NCBI RefSeq assembly: GCF_042651425.1
Contig: NZ_JBHSCW010000003.1
Coordinates: 310,001 to 374,000 of the forward strand
Source: Fodinicurvata halophila
Lineage (GTDB): Bacteria > Pseudomonadota > Alphaproteobacteria > Kiloniellales > DSM-21159
DNA: 64,000 nucleotides
Direction: 5' to 3'
A program made the translations under genes and the position numbers. Below, piece by piece: positions 28,699 through 36,959 of the stretch. A model generated the notes under the pieces. That model was not told where the DNA came from, did not search any database, and saw only the letters and a program-made list of their open reading frames with translations. Numbering within the stretch: the first letter of the stretch is position 1; the number at the start of each line of letters is the position of its first letter.

Positions 28699-30531
28699 TT
28701 GAAGTCGTTTCTTGTTATTGCTGTTGTCGCCCTTGGAATCCTGGTTGTCGCGGGTGGCATTATCTTCTTCGGCGATGAGGATCGTGAAACGGAAGAGAGT
28801 GTCGCGACCGTCGAAAACGGTGTGAGCGAGACGGATTCCGAGACCGAACGCGCTGAAGAACCCCCCGCAGCCGAAGAAACCCCCGAAGCCGAAGAAACCA
28901 CCGCAGCCGAAGAAACCACCGCAGCCGAAGAAACCACCGCAACGGAAGAAACCTCTGAAGCGGAAGAAACCTCTGAAGCGGAAGAAACCTCTGAAGTTAC
29001 GGAGACAACGTCTTCCGCCGCGAATGGAGATGCACTCTCCCAAGGAGAAGCGGTGCCCCCCCAGGAGGGCGAGGGCGATACACCATCCGTTGCCAGCGAA
29101 GAAGCAGATGGTGTTCAGGAAGGCTCCACGGCCTCATCCCGGGAGCAAGGCCAGGAGGAGACCTCGCCTCAGACCACATCGGAGCCTGCAGATTCCGAAG
29201 ATCGGGTAGCCCTGGATGCGGCCGACTCGGAGGAAGGCCAGGAGGCCCCGGCGATCGATTCCGAAGTGGCTGGGACAAAAGATAGTGATGCGAGGGATCC
29301 CGACACCTTGGCGCCCGAGAGCGCTGCCGCCGAGCCCGCGACTGCCGAGACAACAACCGAGACTGCTGAACCCGGTAGCAGGAAAGCTGGCACGATAGAC
29401 CCTGATACACAGGATCTTGAGGCTGAGCAGTCTGACGTCATCGAATCTGATGCCACAGCGCCCGAGCAGGGCAATCGTGCTCAGGAGCCGGAGGATACGG
29501 CGGAGGATGCGCCCGTTGGAAGCGAACAACTGGCCTCCGCCGTTGGGGCCAGCGAGGCCGTTTCCGGAACCGGGGCCGACACGGTGCTGCCCAGCTTTGA
29601 CGTTGTGCGGGTAGAGCGGGACGGAAGCGTTGTAGCCGCTGGCCGTGCCACCCCCGGTAGCCAGGTGAATATCCTGTCCGATGGTCAGGAAGTTGCTTCC
29701 GTGGAAGCCGATCAGAGGGGGGAGTGGGTCTTCGTGCCAAGCCAGACGCTGCTCTCGGGAGACCATGAGCTCAGCCTGTCCAGTGTTTCCGAAAACGGCG
29801 AGCAGCTGGCGTCTCGGGATGTAGTCGTGGTGTCCGTTCCTGAAGGCCGCCCACGGACCGAACCCCAAACCCGGGAAGAGGGTAGCACGCAGGTTACGCA
29901 GGAAACTGACAGTGGTGAGCGTGCTCCGGAAACCGAATCGCGGGGTGATGGCGAAACGGTTGAGGCTGCCGGCACCCGTCCCCTGGCCGTTCTGATGCCG
30001 CGTGAAGGAGAAGGGGAAACACGTGTCCTGCAGGGCCCCGAGGGCGGGTTGATTGCCGGGGAGCTTTCCCTGGATTCCATTACCTATGACGAAGAAGGGG
30101 AACTCCTGGCCAGTGGTCAGCTCAATCCCGGCGAGCGGGTTTTCATGTATGTCGATGATCGCTTCGTCGGACAGGCACGCGCCAATGACGCAGGACGCTG
30201 GCAGATTCGCCCTGATCGATCCATCGAAGGCGGAAAATATACAATCCGCATAGACCAGGTGGACGAGCAGGGCGACGTGGTTGCGCGTCTGGAAACCCCC
30301 TTCGTGCGTGAGGAAATCTCGGCTGACCAGATCGAAGGGAGCGAAGTGGTCGTGGTGCAGCCTGGCAACAGCCTCTGGCGGCTTGCAAGAGGATCCTACG
30401 GACGTGGCATTCACTACACGGTCATCTATGAAGCGAACGATGACCAGATTGAGGACCCTGATCTGATCTATCCGGGACAGGTCTTCGTTGTTCCCGGGCT
30501 TGAGGACGAGCAGGAGAATGAGTCGAATTAG
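28699..30531 (+). CDS. LysM-domain envelope protein with acidic repeat region
   Basis: The likely start is TTG at 28699, with GAGGAG 12 bases upstream. The 610-residue product has one N-terminal membrane or signal-anchor helix (4-25) and a long acidic low-complexity region (about 30-290). Residues 53-100 are eight hexapeptides of the EETTAA/EETSEA type. Bacterial Ig-like modules follow (about 300-370 and 450-540), with VVAAGRATPGSQVNIL and LASGQLNPGERVFMYV. A C-terminal LysM domain ends the protein (VVQPGNSLWRLARGSYGRG to GQVFVVPG). LysM binds peptidoglycan, so the protein probably links the inner membrane to the wall. Confidence 0.85.
   Translation: MKSFLVIAVVALGILVVAGGIIFFGDEDRETEESVATVENGVSETDSETERAEEPPAAEETPEAEETTAAEETTAAEETTATEETSEAEETSEAEETSEVTETTSSAANGDALSQGEAVPPQEGEGDTPSVASEEADGVQEGSTASSREQGQEETSPQTTSEPADSEDRVALDAADSEEGQEAPAIDSEVAGTKDSDARDPDTLAPESAAAEPATAETTTETAEPGSRKAGTIDPDTQDLEAEQSDVIESDATAPEQGNRAQEPEDTAEDAPVGSEQLASAVGASEAVSGTGADTVLPSFDVVRVERDGSVVAAGRATPGSQVNILSDGQEVASVEADQRGEWVFVPSQTLLSGDHELSLSSVSENGEQLASRDVVVVSVPEGRPRTEPQTREEGSTQVTQETDSGERAPETESRGDGETVEAAGTRPLAVLMPREGEGETRVLQGPEGGLIAGELSLDSITYDEEGELLASGQLNPGERVFMYVDDRFVGQARANDAGRWQIRPDRSIEGGKYTIRIDQVDEQGDVVARLETPFVREEISADQIEGSEVVVVQPGNSLWRLARGSYGRGIHYTVIYEANDDQIEDPDLIYPGQVFVVPGLEDEQENESN
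28855..28998 (+). repeat. Eight-unit 18-bp in-frame tandem repeat
   Basis: Eight consecutive 18-base units begin with GAAGAA at 28855, 28873, 28891, 28909, 28927, 28945, 28963 and 28981. Two adjacent units are identical (28891, 28909), as are another two (28945, 28963), which suggests recent slippage expansion. Each unit adds six residues to the LysM protein. Confidence 0.95.
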
Positions 30532-30572
30532 TTGCTGGTGAAGGGGCGCTCGCTCGCAGCCACCTGGAAGGG

Positions 30573-31100
30573 TTACCGGCTGGCCGTTTTCCCGGGAGCA
30601 AGAGCTTCCTCTGCCAGGTCGAAGAAGGGTTTGAATTCCAGAAGCACTGCACTGAGCGCGGCAATGATGCTGACGGGTGTGAGTCCTTGGGGCGGCACCA
30701 CTTCTGCCAGCAGACGCACATCCTGATCGTCTATAATGGCAAAGTGTCCCTTGGACAGTCCGCCTGTAGCAATTGCCAGATGCTTCAGGAAGCGCCGTGC
30801 CTTCGCGGATTCGGCCGTGAACGGCAATTTGCCGAGCTCCCCGACAATCTTCAATACGGGATCGTCAGTGGTCTTGCACTCGCAGGCGAAGGGCATGCCG
30901 CGATGAACGAAGCTGAAAGTGAGGTCCGCACCTTTGCGACGCCTGCGAATTTCTCCGCTTTCGGAGAGTTCCACATGATGTAGCTGAAGAGGAAGCTCCT
31001 CGTCCCGGCTGATTTCCAGGGCCAGGCTGACCTTGGCGTCTTCGCTCTGCTGGTCGTAGTCTGAATCTACGGTCTGTCTAACACTGCTTTCGCTTGCCAT
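30573..31100 (-). CDS. Hypothetical protein beside RND efflux operon
   Basis: I do not recognise this family with confidence. The ATG at 31100 gives 175 residues; earlier in-frame starts would overlap the efflux gene. It has no signal peptide or membrane segment. The middle reads RRRRKGADLTFSFVHRGMPF and has one Cys pair motif (CECKT). A hydrophobic C-terminal helix region (SIIAALSAVLLEFKPFF) is visible. The alternating strand-helix pattern recalls YbjN or type III chaperone-like folds, but this is only a guess. It lies 83 bases after the permease gene on the same strand and is convergent with the LysM gene. Confidence 0.6.
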   Translation of the reverse strand: MASESSVRQTVDSDYDQQSEDAKVSLALEISRDEELPLQLHHVELSESGEIRRRRKGADLTFSFVHRGMPFACECKTTDDPVLKIVGELGKLPFTAESAKARRFLKHLAIATGGLSKGHFAIIDDQDVRLLAEVVPPQGLTPVSIIAALSAVLLEFKPFFDLAEEALAPGKTASR

Positions 31101-31183
31101 CGCATGACTTTCACAAGAATCCGTCGGATCACGGCAGTCTGGCAGCAAACGGTTTAACACCGCGTTAAATGGAGCGGTCTCGC

Positions 31184-34100
31184 TCAGTTCTGTTTGCTGA
31201 ATCGTGCGATTGAGCGGCTGGAATGCTTCTTTTGGCGACGGCGGCTCCACCATGCAGCAATGTTCTCCCGGAAGAGGAGGGCACTGGGTGTTACAACCAG
31301 TGTCAGCAACGTCGAGAAGGTCAACCCGAATACGATGGCCGTCGCAAGCTGTGTCCACCACTGCGACGAGGGTGCGCCGACGCTGAAGGTGCCATTCAGA
31401 AGGTCGATGCTGGCGGCAAAGACCATGGGCAGCAGTCCGAGGATGGTCGTGATCGTGGTCAGCATGACCGGTCTGAAACGCTGGGCACAGGTCCTGAGGA
31501 TTGCATCCAGAGGTGTTCCGGCCTCGAGCTTGATGCGGTCAAAGGTGTCGATCAGGATGATGTTGTTGTTCACGACGATGCCCGCCAGGGCAATGACCCC
31601 GATACCGCTCATCACGATTCCAAAGGGTTGGCCGGTAACCAGCAGGCCAAGCATGACCCCAATCGTGGAAAGGATCACAGCCGTAAGGATCAGAAAGGCG
31701 CTGTAAAAGGAATTGAACTGCGTGACCAGGATGATGGCCATGAGAAAAAGGGCCACAGCAAAAGCCTTGACCAGGAAATCCTGCGCTTCGCGCTGTTCCT
31801 CGTCTTCGCCGGTGAAGGTGATGTTCACTGCCGGATCGAGATCGGCGTCCTCCATCCACTGTCGGATCTCCTGAACCTTGGTGTCTGGCAGGATCCCAGG
31901 TTCTACATCGCTGCGAATGGTCATGGTCCGATTGCCTTCCACACGCCGGAGCAGAGAGACTTTCGGAGCAGGCTCGAGATTCACGAAGTTGCTGACCGGA
32001 ACCAGGCCGGCATCGGTTTCCACCCGGATATTGTCGAGTTGCGAGATATTTCGGCGCTCGCGCGGGTAGCGCACGACAATGTCGATCTCCTCGTCGCTTT
32101 CATCCGTCCTGTATGTCCCGATTTCCAGTCCCTTGGTGGCCATCTGAACGTAGGAACCGACCAGCGTCACGTCGGCACCGAATTTTGCCGCCTGCGCACG
32201 GTCCACGGTCATTTCCCATTCAATGCCGGGCAGCGGCTTTCCGTCCTCGAGGTCCACGAAGCCGCCGATGTCCCGCATGGCGCCGACAATCCGGTCGATG
32301 ACGGGCTCGATCCGCGAAGGATCCTGGGAAGAGACGCGGATCTGGACAGGCTTGCCCACGGGGGGGCCGGCTTCCTGCTTGCGAAATTCGACCGAAATGC
32401 CTGGAATATCTGCCGTTCTTTGGCGCAAGTCGGAAATGATTTCGTTAGCGCTGCGCCGGGCAAACCAGTCCACGAACTCCAGTTGGATGCGACCGATCAG
32501 GTCCTGGGGTTCGGAGTCGTCCTGCCGGCCGGCTGTGGTCAGGGTCTGCGTATAGATGGAATGGAATTCACCCTTTTCCTCCGCGAGTTGCAGAATCTCC
32601 TCTTCCACCCCGGCAACCAGTTCGTCGCGTTCATGGATCGACATGTTGCCGCGTCCGTGAACCCAGACGGACAGATTGTCCGGTTCAACCTCCGGGAAGA
32701 ATTCCACGCCCTTGCCGAAAGCAGCGTAGCTGGCTTGCGCGGCGAACAGTACGACAACGGCAGCCAGCAGGACCTTGCCGGGATGGCGAAGGGCACGGCG
32801 CAGGAAGTTGATGTACCGGCCCGTTGGCCCTCCGAGAGTCTCCAGATCTTTCCTGTCGCCGGAGGAAAGGGCCCGCATCTTCTTGGTGGAGGCAGTCTCT
32901 CCCGGCTTGCCGAAGCGCGACCCAAGAACCGGAATGAAGATCAGGGCCATCAGCAGGGAGGCCGTGAGCGTAGCCAGAAGCGTGATGGGCAGGTACTTCA
33001 TGAATTCGCCCACCGTTCCCGGCCAGAAAACCAGTGGCAGGAAGGCGCTCAGCGTTGTGGCGGTCGAGGCGATGATCGGCCAGGCCATGCGCTTGCTGGC
33101 CAGGGCATATGCCTCTTCCCTGGGCAGCCCCTCCACCATCTTGCGATCGGCGTACTCGGTCACCACGATGGCGCCGTCGACCAGCATGCCGACAGCCAGG
33201 ATCAGGCTGAAGAGAACGACGATATTCACGGTGAAGCCCAAAAGGCCCAGCACAAGCATGCCCGTGAGGAAGGAGCCGGGAATGGCGACGCCGACCAGAC
33301 CGGCTGAACGCAGCCCCATTGCGGCTACGATCACGATCATGACCAGCAGGACGGCCGTCAGCACGTTGTTCTGAAGGTCCGAGAGCATCGTGCGGATGTC
33401 CGTGGACTTGTCCTGATTGTAATTGACCTGGATTCCTTCGGGCCAGGCCTGTCGGCTCTGATCGACAACCGCTTTGACCTGCTCGATGGTCTCGATGATG
33501 TTGGTGCCGGTGCGTTTGGATATCTCGATCGCCAGGGCAGGCTTGCCATTAACCCGCACGATGTCGCTGGGGTCGACAAAGGTCGGTCGTAGCGAGCCTA
33601 TGTCGTCGAACGTGACCACGGAATCACCGCTGGTCTTGACCGGCATGTTGAGGATGTCCTCGTTGGACTCGAAAAGCCCCGGGACCTTGATCGGAAAGCG
33701 ACCGGCACCGGTGTCCATTTCCCCGGCCGCAACCACACGATTGGAGCGATCCACAGACTGCAGGACCTGCTGGGCATCCAATGCATAACTGTCGATCATC
33801 ATAGGATCGACCAGCAATTCGATAAGTTCGTCGCGATCTCCTCCAATCTCTGCCTCCAGCACATTGGGCAGGCCTTCGAGATTGTCCTGCAGCCGACGTG
33901 CGATCTGCAGGAGGGTGCGCTCCTGAACATCGCCCGAAAGGGTTACGACCAGAATCGGAAACAGACTGAGATTGACCTCGGAGACGCGTGGTTCCTCTGC
34001 ATCCTCGGGCAGTTCCGCCCGCGCTATGTCGCTCTGTTCGCGGACATCGGCCATGGCTTCATCGACATTGAAGCCGGCTTCGAATTCCAGCAGCACGAAA

Positions 34101-34369
34101 CCGCCGCCCAGGAACGCGGTTGAGCGCATCTCCTTGACCCCCTCCACGGAGGAGAGTTCCTGTTCCATGGGCTTGACCAGAAGACGTTCCGCGTCCTCGG
34201 GTGAGATGCCGGTCTGGATCAGCGACACGTAGATGATCGGAATATTGACGTCCGGCTCGGCTTCCTTGGGGATGGTTACATAGGTATAGAAGCCGGCGAG
34301 CAGCAGCAGGACCAGAGTTGCGACAATGGTCCTGCTGTGTGTCAGGGCGGCATTGATCAGAGCTTTCAC
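31184..34369 (-). CDS. RND-family efflux permease
   Basis: The 1061-residue protein has the typical RND layout of twelve membrane helices and two large periplasmic loops (AcrB/HAE1 type), exporting substrates with proton motive force. The start MKALINAALTHSRTIVATLV and segments GMLVDGAIVVTEYADRK (TM4) and GIVVNNNIILIDTFDRIK (TM10) are visible. Of the AcrB proton-relay residues, Asp407 is kept, but Asp408 is Gly here and Lys940 is Asn. This pattern occurs in some RND subgroups. It overlaps the adaptor gene by 4 bases. No outer-membrane factor gene is adjacent. Confidence 0.93.
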   Translation of the reverse strand: MKALINAALTHSRTIVATLVLLLLAGFYTYVTIPKEAEPDVNIPIIYVSLIQTGISPEDAERLLVKPMEQELSSVEGVKEMRSTAFLGGGFVLLEFEAGFNVDEAMADVREQSDIARAELPEDAEEPRVSEVNLSLFPILVVTLSGDVQERTLLQIARRLQDNLEGLPNVLEAEIGGDRDELIELLVDPMMIDSYALDAQQVLQSVDRSNRVVAAGEMDTGAGRFPIKVPGLFESNEDILNMPVKTSGDSVVTFDDIGSLRPTFVDPSDIVRVNGKPALAIEISKRTGTNIIETIEQVKAVVDQSRQAWPEGIQVNYNQDKSTDIRTMLSDLQNNVLTAVLLVMIVIVAAMGLRSAGLVGVAIPGSFLTGMLVLGLLGFTVNIVVLFSLILAVGMLVDGAIVVTEYADRKMVEGLPREEAYALASKRMAWPIIASTATTLSAFLPLVFWPGTVGEFMKYLPITLLATLTASLLMALIFIPVLGSRFGKPGETASTKKMRALSSGDRKDLETLGGPTGRYINFLRRALRHPGKVLLAAVVVLFAAQASYAAFGKGVEFFPEVEPDNLSVWVHGRGNMSIHERDELVAGVEEEILQLAEEKGEFHSIYTQTLTTAGRQDDSEPQDLIGRIQLEFVDWFARRSANEIISDLRQRTADIPGISVEFRKQEAGPPVGKPVQIRVSSQDPSRIEPVIDRIVGAMRDIGGFVDLEDGKPLPGIEWEMTVDRAQAAKFGADVTLVGSYVQMATKGLEIGTYRTDESDEEIDIVVRYPRERRNISQLDNIRVETDAGLVPVSNFVNLEPAPKVSLLRRVEGNRTMTIRSDVEPGILPDTKVQEIRQWMEDADLDPAVNITFTGEDEEQREAQDFLVKAFAVALFLMAIILVTQFNSFYSAFLILTAVILSTIGVMLGLLVTGQPFGIVMSGIGVIALAGIVVNNNIILIDTFDRIKLEAGTPLDAILRTCAQRFRPVMLTTITTILGLLPMVFAASIDLLNGTFSVGAPSSQWWTQLATAIVFGLTFSTLLTLVVTPSALLFRENIAAWWSRRRQKKHSSRSIARFSKQN

Positions 34370-35475
34370 GGGTGCTGCTCGTCTGGAGAGGTGCTGCTGA
34401 CGCCTTCTTCGCCCTCGGAAACGGGAATAACCTCCTGACCGTCACGCACGAATTCCTGTCCCACGGTGATCAGGGTGACTTCCTCCGGCAATCCGGCGAT
34501 CCAGGCACCGTCGCTGCCCTGGTGAATGATATCCACTTCGTGGAACTTGACCTTTCCGTCCTCGACGGCGCGGACGCCCAGCAGCCCCTCATCCGTCAGG
34601 GTCAGGATTGCGGGAGAGATCCTGTGTGCGTTGACTGTTTCCCGCGGCAGGAAGAGTTCTCCCGTGATACCGGCGGGAATGTCGTACTCGTGGTTCGTGA
34701 CTTCCAGTTCCAGACGGAAGCTCCGGGTATCGGAATTCGCGGACGAGGCAATGTAGCGTATCCGTCCTTCCAGTTCCCGACCATCCGGCAGATGGACGTA
34801 TCCCGGGCCTCCGGTCAGGAGGCCGGGGCGCTGCTGCTCGTTGAGCATGGCCACGAAGATGATGGGATCGAGGTCGATGACTTGCGCCACCTCCTGACCG
34901 ACATCGACATAGTCACCCAGTTCTGCATCGCGGGTTTCCAGGATACCGTCGAACGGGGCCTCTATGGTCAGCTGCTCTACCTGGATTTCCGCACGCCGTT
35001 CGGCAGCAAGGGCCTGGTCATAGGCCGCGCGAGATTCGGCAAATTGCGTTTCTGCCCGGAACCCCTGGTCCTTGAGGCGTTTAGCCGCCTGATACTCCAG
35101 GCGGCGTTGTGCTGTTCTGGAACGGGCTTCCTCCAGGGCTACCCCGCGGTCCTGTTCCGCGATGCGCAGGAGGGTCTCGCCAGCCGAGACGCGACTGCCC
35201 TTGGAACCAGGCAACTCCTCTACAGGACCGGCCTGTTCGGCTCTCAGGTTGACGATGCGGTTCGCTTCGCTGTGACCGGTAACCCGAACCTCCTCCACGT
35301 AGGGGCGCGCATTCAGCGTACGGACCTGGACACGCTGGATCTCGGCCGTCTCGCTGATCTGGGCAGGATCCTTTTCCAGTTCCCGGGAATCACTGTCCTG
35401 GAGCAGTGTGCCGGTAATCACCCATAGGGTGGCGGCAACGGCAATGAGTCCGGCCAGCAGGTACGAACGCGTCAT
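34366..35475 (-). CDS. RND efflux periplasmic adaptor
   Basis: This membrane-fusion protein links the permease to an outer-membrane channel. The 369 residues start with a membrane anchor (YLLAGLIAVAATLWVITGTL). A split lipoyl/barrel-sandwich region follows (SEANRIVNLRAEQAG and TIEAPFDGILETRDAELGDY) around a coiled-coil hairpin (VALEEARSRTAQRRLEYQAA). It overlaps the permease start by 4 bases and follows padR by 54 bases, so the pair is probably under PadR control. Confidence 0.93.
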   Translation of the reverse strand: MTRSYLLAGLIAVAATLWVITGTLLQDSDSRELEKDPAQISETAEIQRVQVRTLNARPYVEEVRVTGHSEANRIVNLRAEQAGPVEELPGSKGSRVSAGETLLRIAEQDRGVALEEARSRTAQRRLEYQAAKRLKDQGFRAETQFAESRAAYDQALAAERRAEIQVEQLTIEAPFDGILETRDAELGDYVDVGQEVAQVIDLDPIIFVAMLNEQQRPGLLTGGPGYVHLPDGRELEGRIRYIASSANSDTRSFRLELEVTNHEYDIPAGITGELFLPRETVNAHRISPAILTLTDEGLLGVRAVEDGKVKFHEVDIIHQGSDGAWIAGLPEEVTLITVGQEFVRDGQEVIPVSEGEEGVSSTSPDEQHP

Positions 35476-35529
35476 CTTTCGGCTCCACTTGAACTGCTCG
35501 CCGCCCCGGAACAGGCCTGTAACAGCATC

Positions 35530-36069
35530 CTAGATTTCTTTCCCCTGCCGTACCGCTGCTTCGGCTTCCAGCCAGCTGCGGTTGTCCATAAGGTATTTGA
35601 GTGCATTTTCATAGTAGAGAAGGCCATAGCCGTGGACAAAGTGTCGGCCCGCCGTTTCAGCCGAAAGATCGCAGGCTTTCATGCTCTCTACGCGTGCTTC
35701 CAGTTCGGCGATGCGCTCGTCGAGAAGCGCACTTAGTCTGTCCAGCGGCAACAGTTCGGCATGGAAGACAAGGAACAGGAAATCCGATCTGAAGCGATCC
35801 TGTGCCGGCGATTGCAGTAGGTTTTCCTGCAGGACAGCCCGGCCGGCGTCGGTGATGGCATAGACCTTCTTGTCCGGCCTCTTCTTCTGTTCGTGGGCGC
35901 GGACGCTCACATGGCCGGCGGCCAGCAACCTGTTCAGGGCAGGGTAGATGGAGCCGAATCCCGTTTCCTGGAAGATGCGATAGGGCATTTCCTCCAGCGT
36001 CTTCTTGATCTCGTATCCGCTGGCAGCACCCTTTTGCAGAATGGTCAGGCAGAGCGTACGTGTATCCAT
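35530..36069 (-). CDS. PadR-family transcriptional regulator
   Basis: The 179-residue protein has the PadR winged helix at residues 1-80 (GAASGYEIKKTLEEMP, GSIYPALNRLLAAGHVS, YAITDAGRAVLQE). A helical C-terminal dimerisation domain follows (LLDERIAELEARVESM). PadR proteins usually repress adjacent efflux or detoxification genes and respond to small aromatic or hydrophobic compounds. A perfect 25-bp palindrome lies 27 bases upstream of its start, fitting autoregulation. It is first in the order padR, adaptor, permease. Confidence 0.92.
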   Translation of the reverse strand: MDTRTLCLTILQKGAASGYEIKKTLEEMPYRIFQETGFGSIYPALNRLLAAGHVSVRAHEQKKRPDKKVYAITDAGRAVLQENLLQSPAQDRFRSDFLFLVFHAELLPLDRLSALLDERIAELEARVESMKACDLSAETAGRHFVHGYGLLYYENALKYLMDNRSWLEAEAAVRQGKEI

Positions 36070-36095
36070 GGCTGCAGATCAATCATCCGGTGATA

Positions 36096-36120
36096 CGCAT
36101 ATATCAAATTGATATATGCG
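36096..36120. promoter_or_regulatory. Perfect palindromic operator upstream of padR
   Basis: The 12-base arm CGCATATATCAA (36096-36107) and its exact reverse complement (36109-36120) flank a single A. The element is AT-rich against a GC-rich background and sits where the padR promoter should be. The likely ligand is PadR itself. Confidence 0.75.
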
Positions 36121-36150
36121 TTGCCAGATGAAATCCGCAACTCTGACCGA

Positions 36151-36927
36151 TCAGTCCGTCTTGATCTGACCGCCCTTCAGAAAGGACTGCAATGTGGAGG
36201 CCATGTCGATCGGGAAGGGAAATACAATGGTTGAGCTCTTGTCTCCGGCGATGTCGTGCAGGGTGGACAGATAGCGCAGCTGCATGGCTTCGGGTGCACC
36301 TCCGAGGATATGGGCGGCATCGACCAGCTTTTGTGCGGCTTGCTGTTCGCCTTCCGCGTTGATGATCTTGGCGCGCCGGACACGTTCGGCCTCTGCCTGC
36401 TTGGCGATCGCCCGTACCATGCTTTCGTCGATATCGACGTGCTTGATCTCGACGTTGGCGATCTTGATCCCCCAGGCATCGGTCTGGCTGTCGAGAATCT
36501 CCTGGATGTCGTTGTTCAACTTGTCGCGTTCGGCCAGCATTTCGTCCAGTTCATGCTTGCCCAGCACAGAGCGAAGCGTGGTCTGGGCGATCTGGCTGGT
36601 AGCCTGCATGAAGTTTTCCACCTGGATCACTGACTTGGACGCCTCGACCACCCGGAAGTAGATGACGGCATTCACCTGCACCGAAACGTTATCCCGAGAG
36701 ATGACGTCCTGACTGGGCACATCCAGTACGAGCGTACGTGTATCCACACGAACCATCTGCTGGATGAAAGGGACCAGGATGATCAGGCCGGGACCTTTCA
36801 CACCGGTATAACGGCCCAGGGTGAAGACAACTGCGCGATCATATTCCCGCAGAATACGGATGGAGGCTGCCACCAGAACCAGCAGCAGGACAACCAGGAT
36901 GGGATAGATGATGAGATCGAGAGTCAT
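36151..36927 (-). CDS. Stomatin/slipin-family SPFH protein
   Basis: Slipins are membrane-anchored SPFH proteins of membrane microdomains and are commonly paired with NfeD. The 258 residues have an N-terminal hydrophobic segment (IIYPILVVLLLVLVAASIRI), the SPFH core (RAVVFTLGRYTGVKGPGLI, RVDTRTLVLDVPSQDVISRD), and the coiled region ending AEGEQQAAQKLVDAA. It is 32 bases after nfeD on the same strand, forming the usual slipin-NfeD pair. Confidence 0.95.
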   Translation of the reverse strand: MTLDLIIYPILVVLLLVLVAASIRILREYDRAVVFTLGRYTGVKGPGLIILVPFIQQMVRVDTRTLVLDVPSQDVISRDNVSVQVNAVIYFRVVEASKSVIQVENFMQATSQIAQTTLRSVLGKHELDEMLAERDKLNNDIQEILDSQTDAWGIKIANVEIKHVDIDESMVRAIAKQAEAERVRRAKIINAEGEQQAAQKLVDAAHILGGAPEAMQLRYLSTLHDIAGDKSSTIVFPFPIDMASTLQSFLKGGQIKTD

Positions 36928-36959
36928 GGTTTCAACTCCTGATCAGGACAGAACCGATA

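Noticed and set aside
31223..33307. A 694-residue open frame antisense to the RND permease
   Set aside because: Composition is that of an antisense frame, and the permease is complete.
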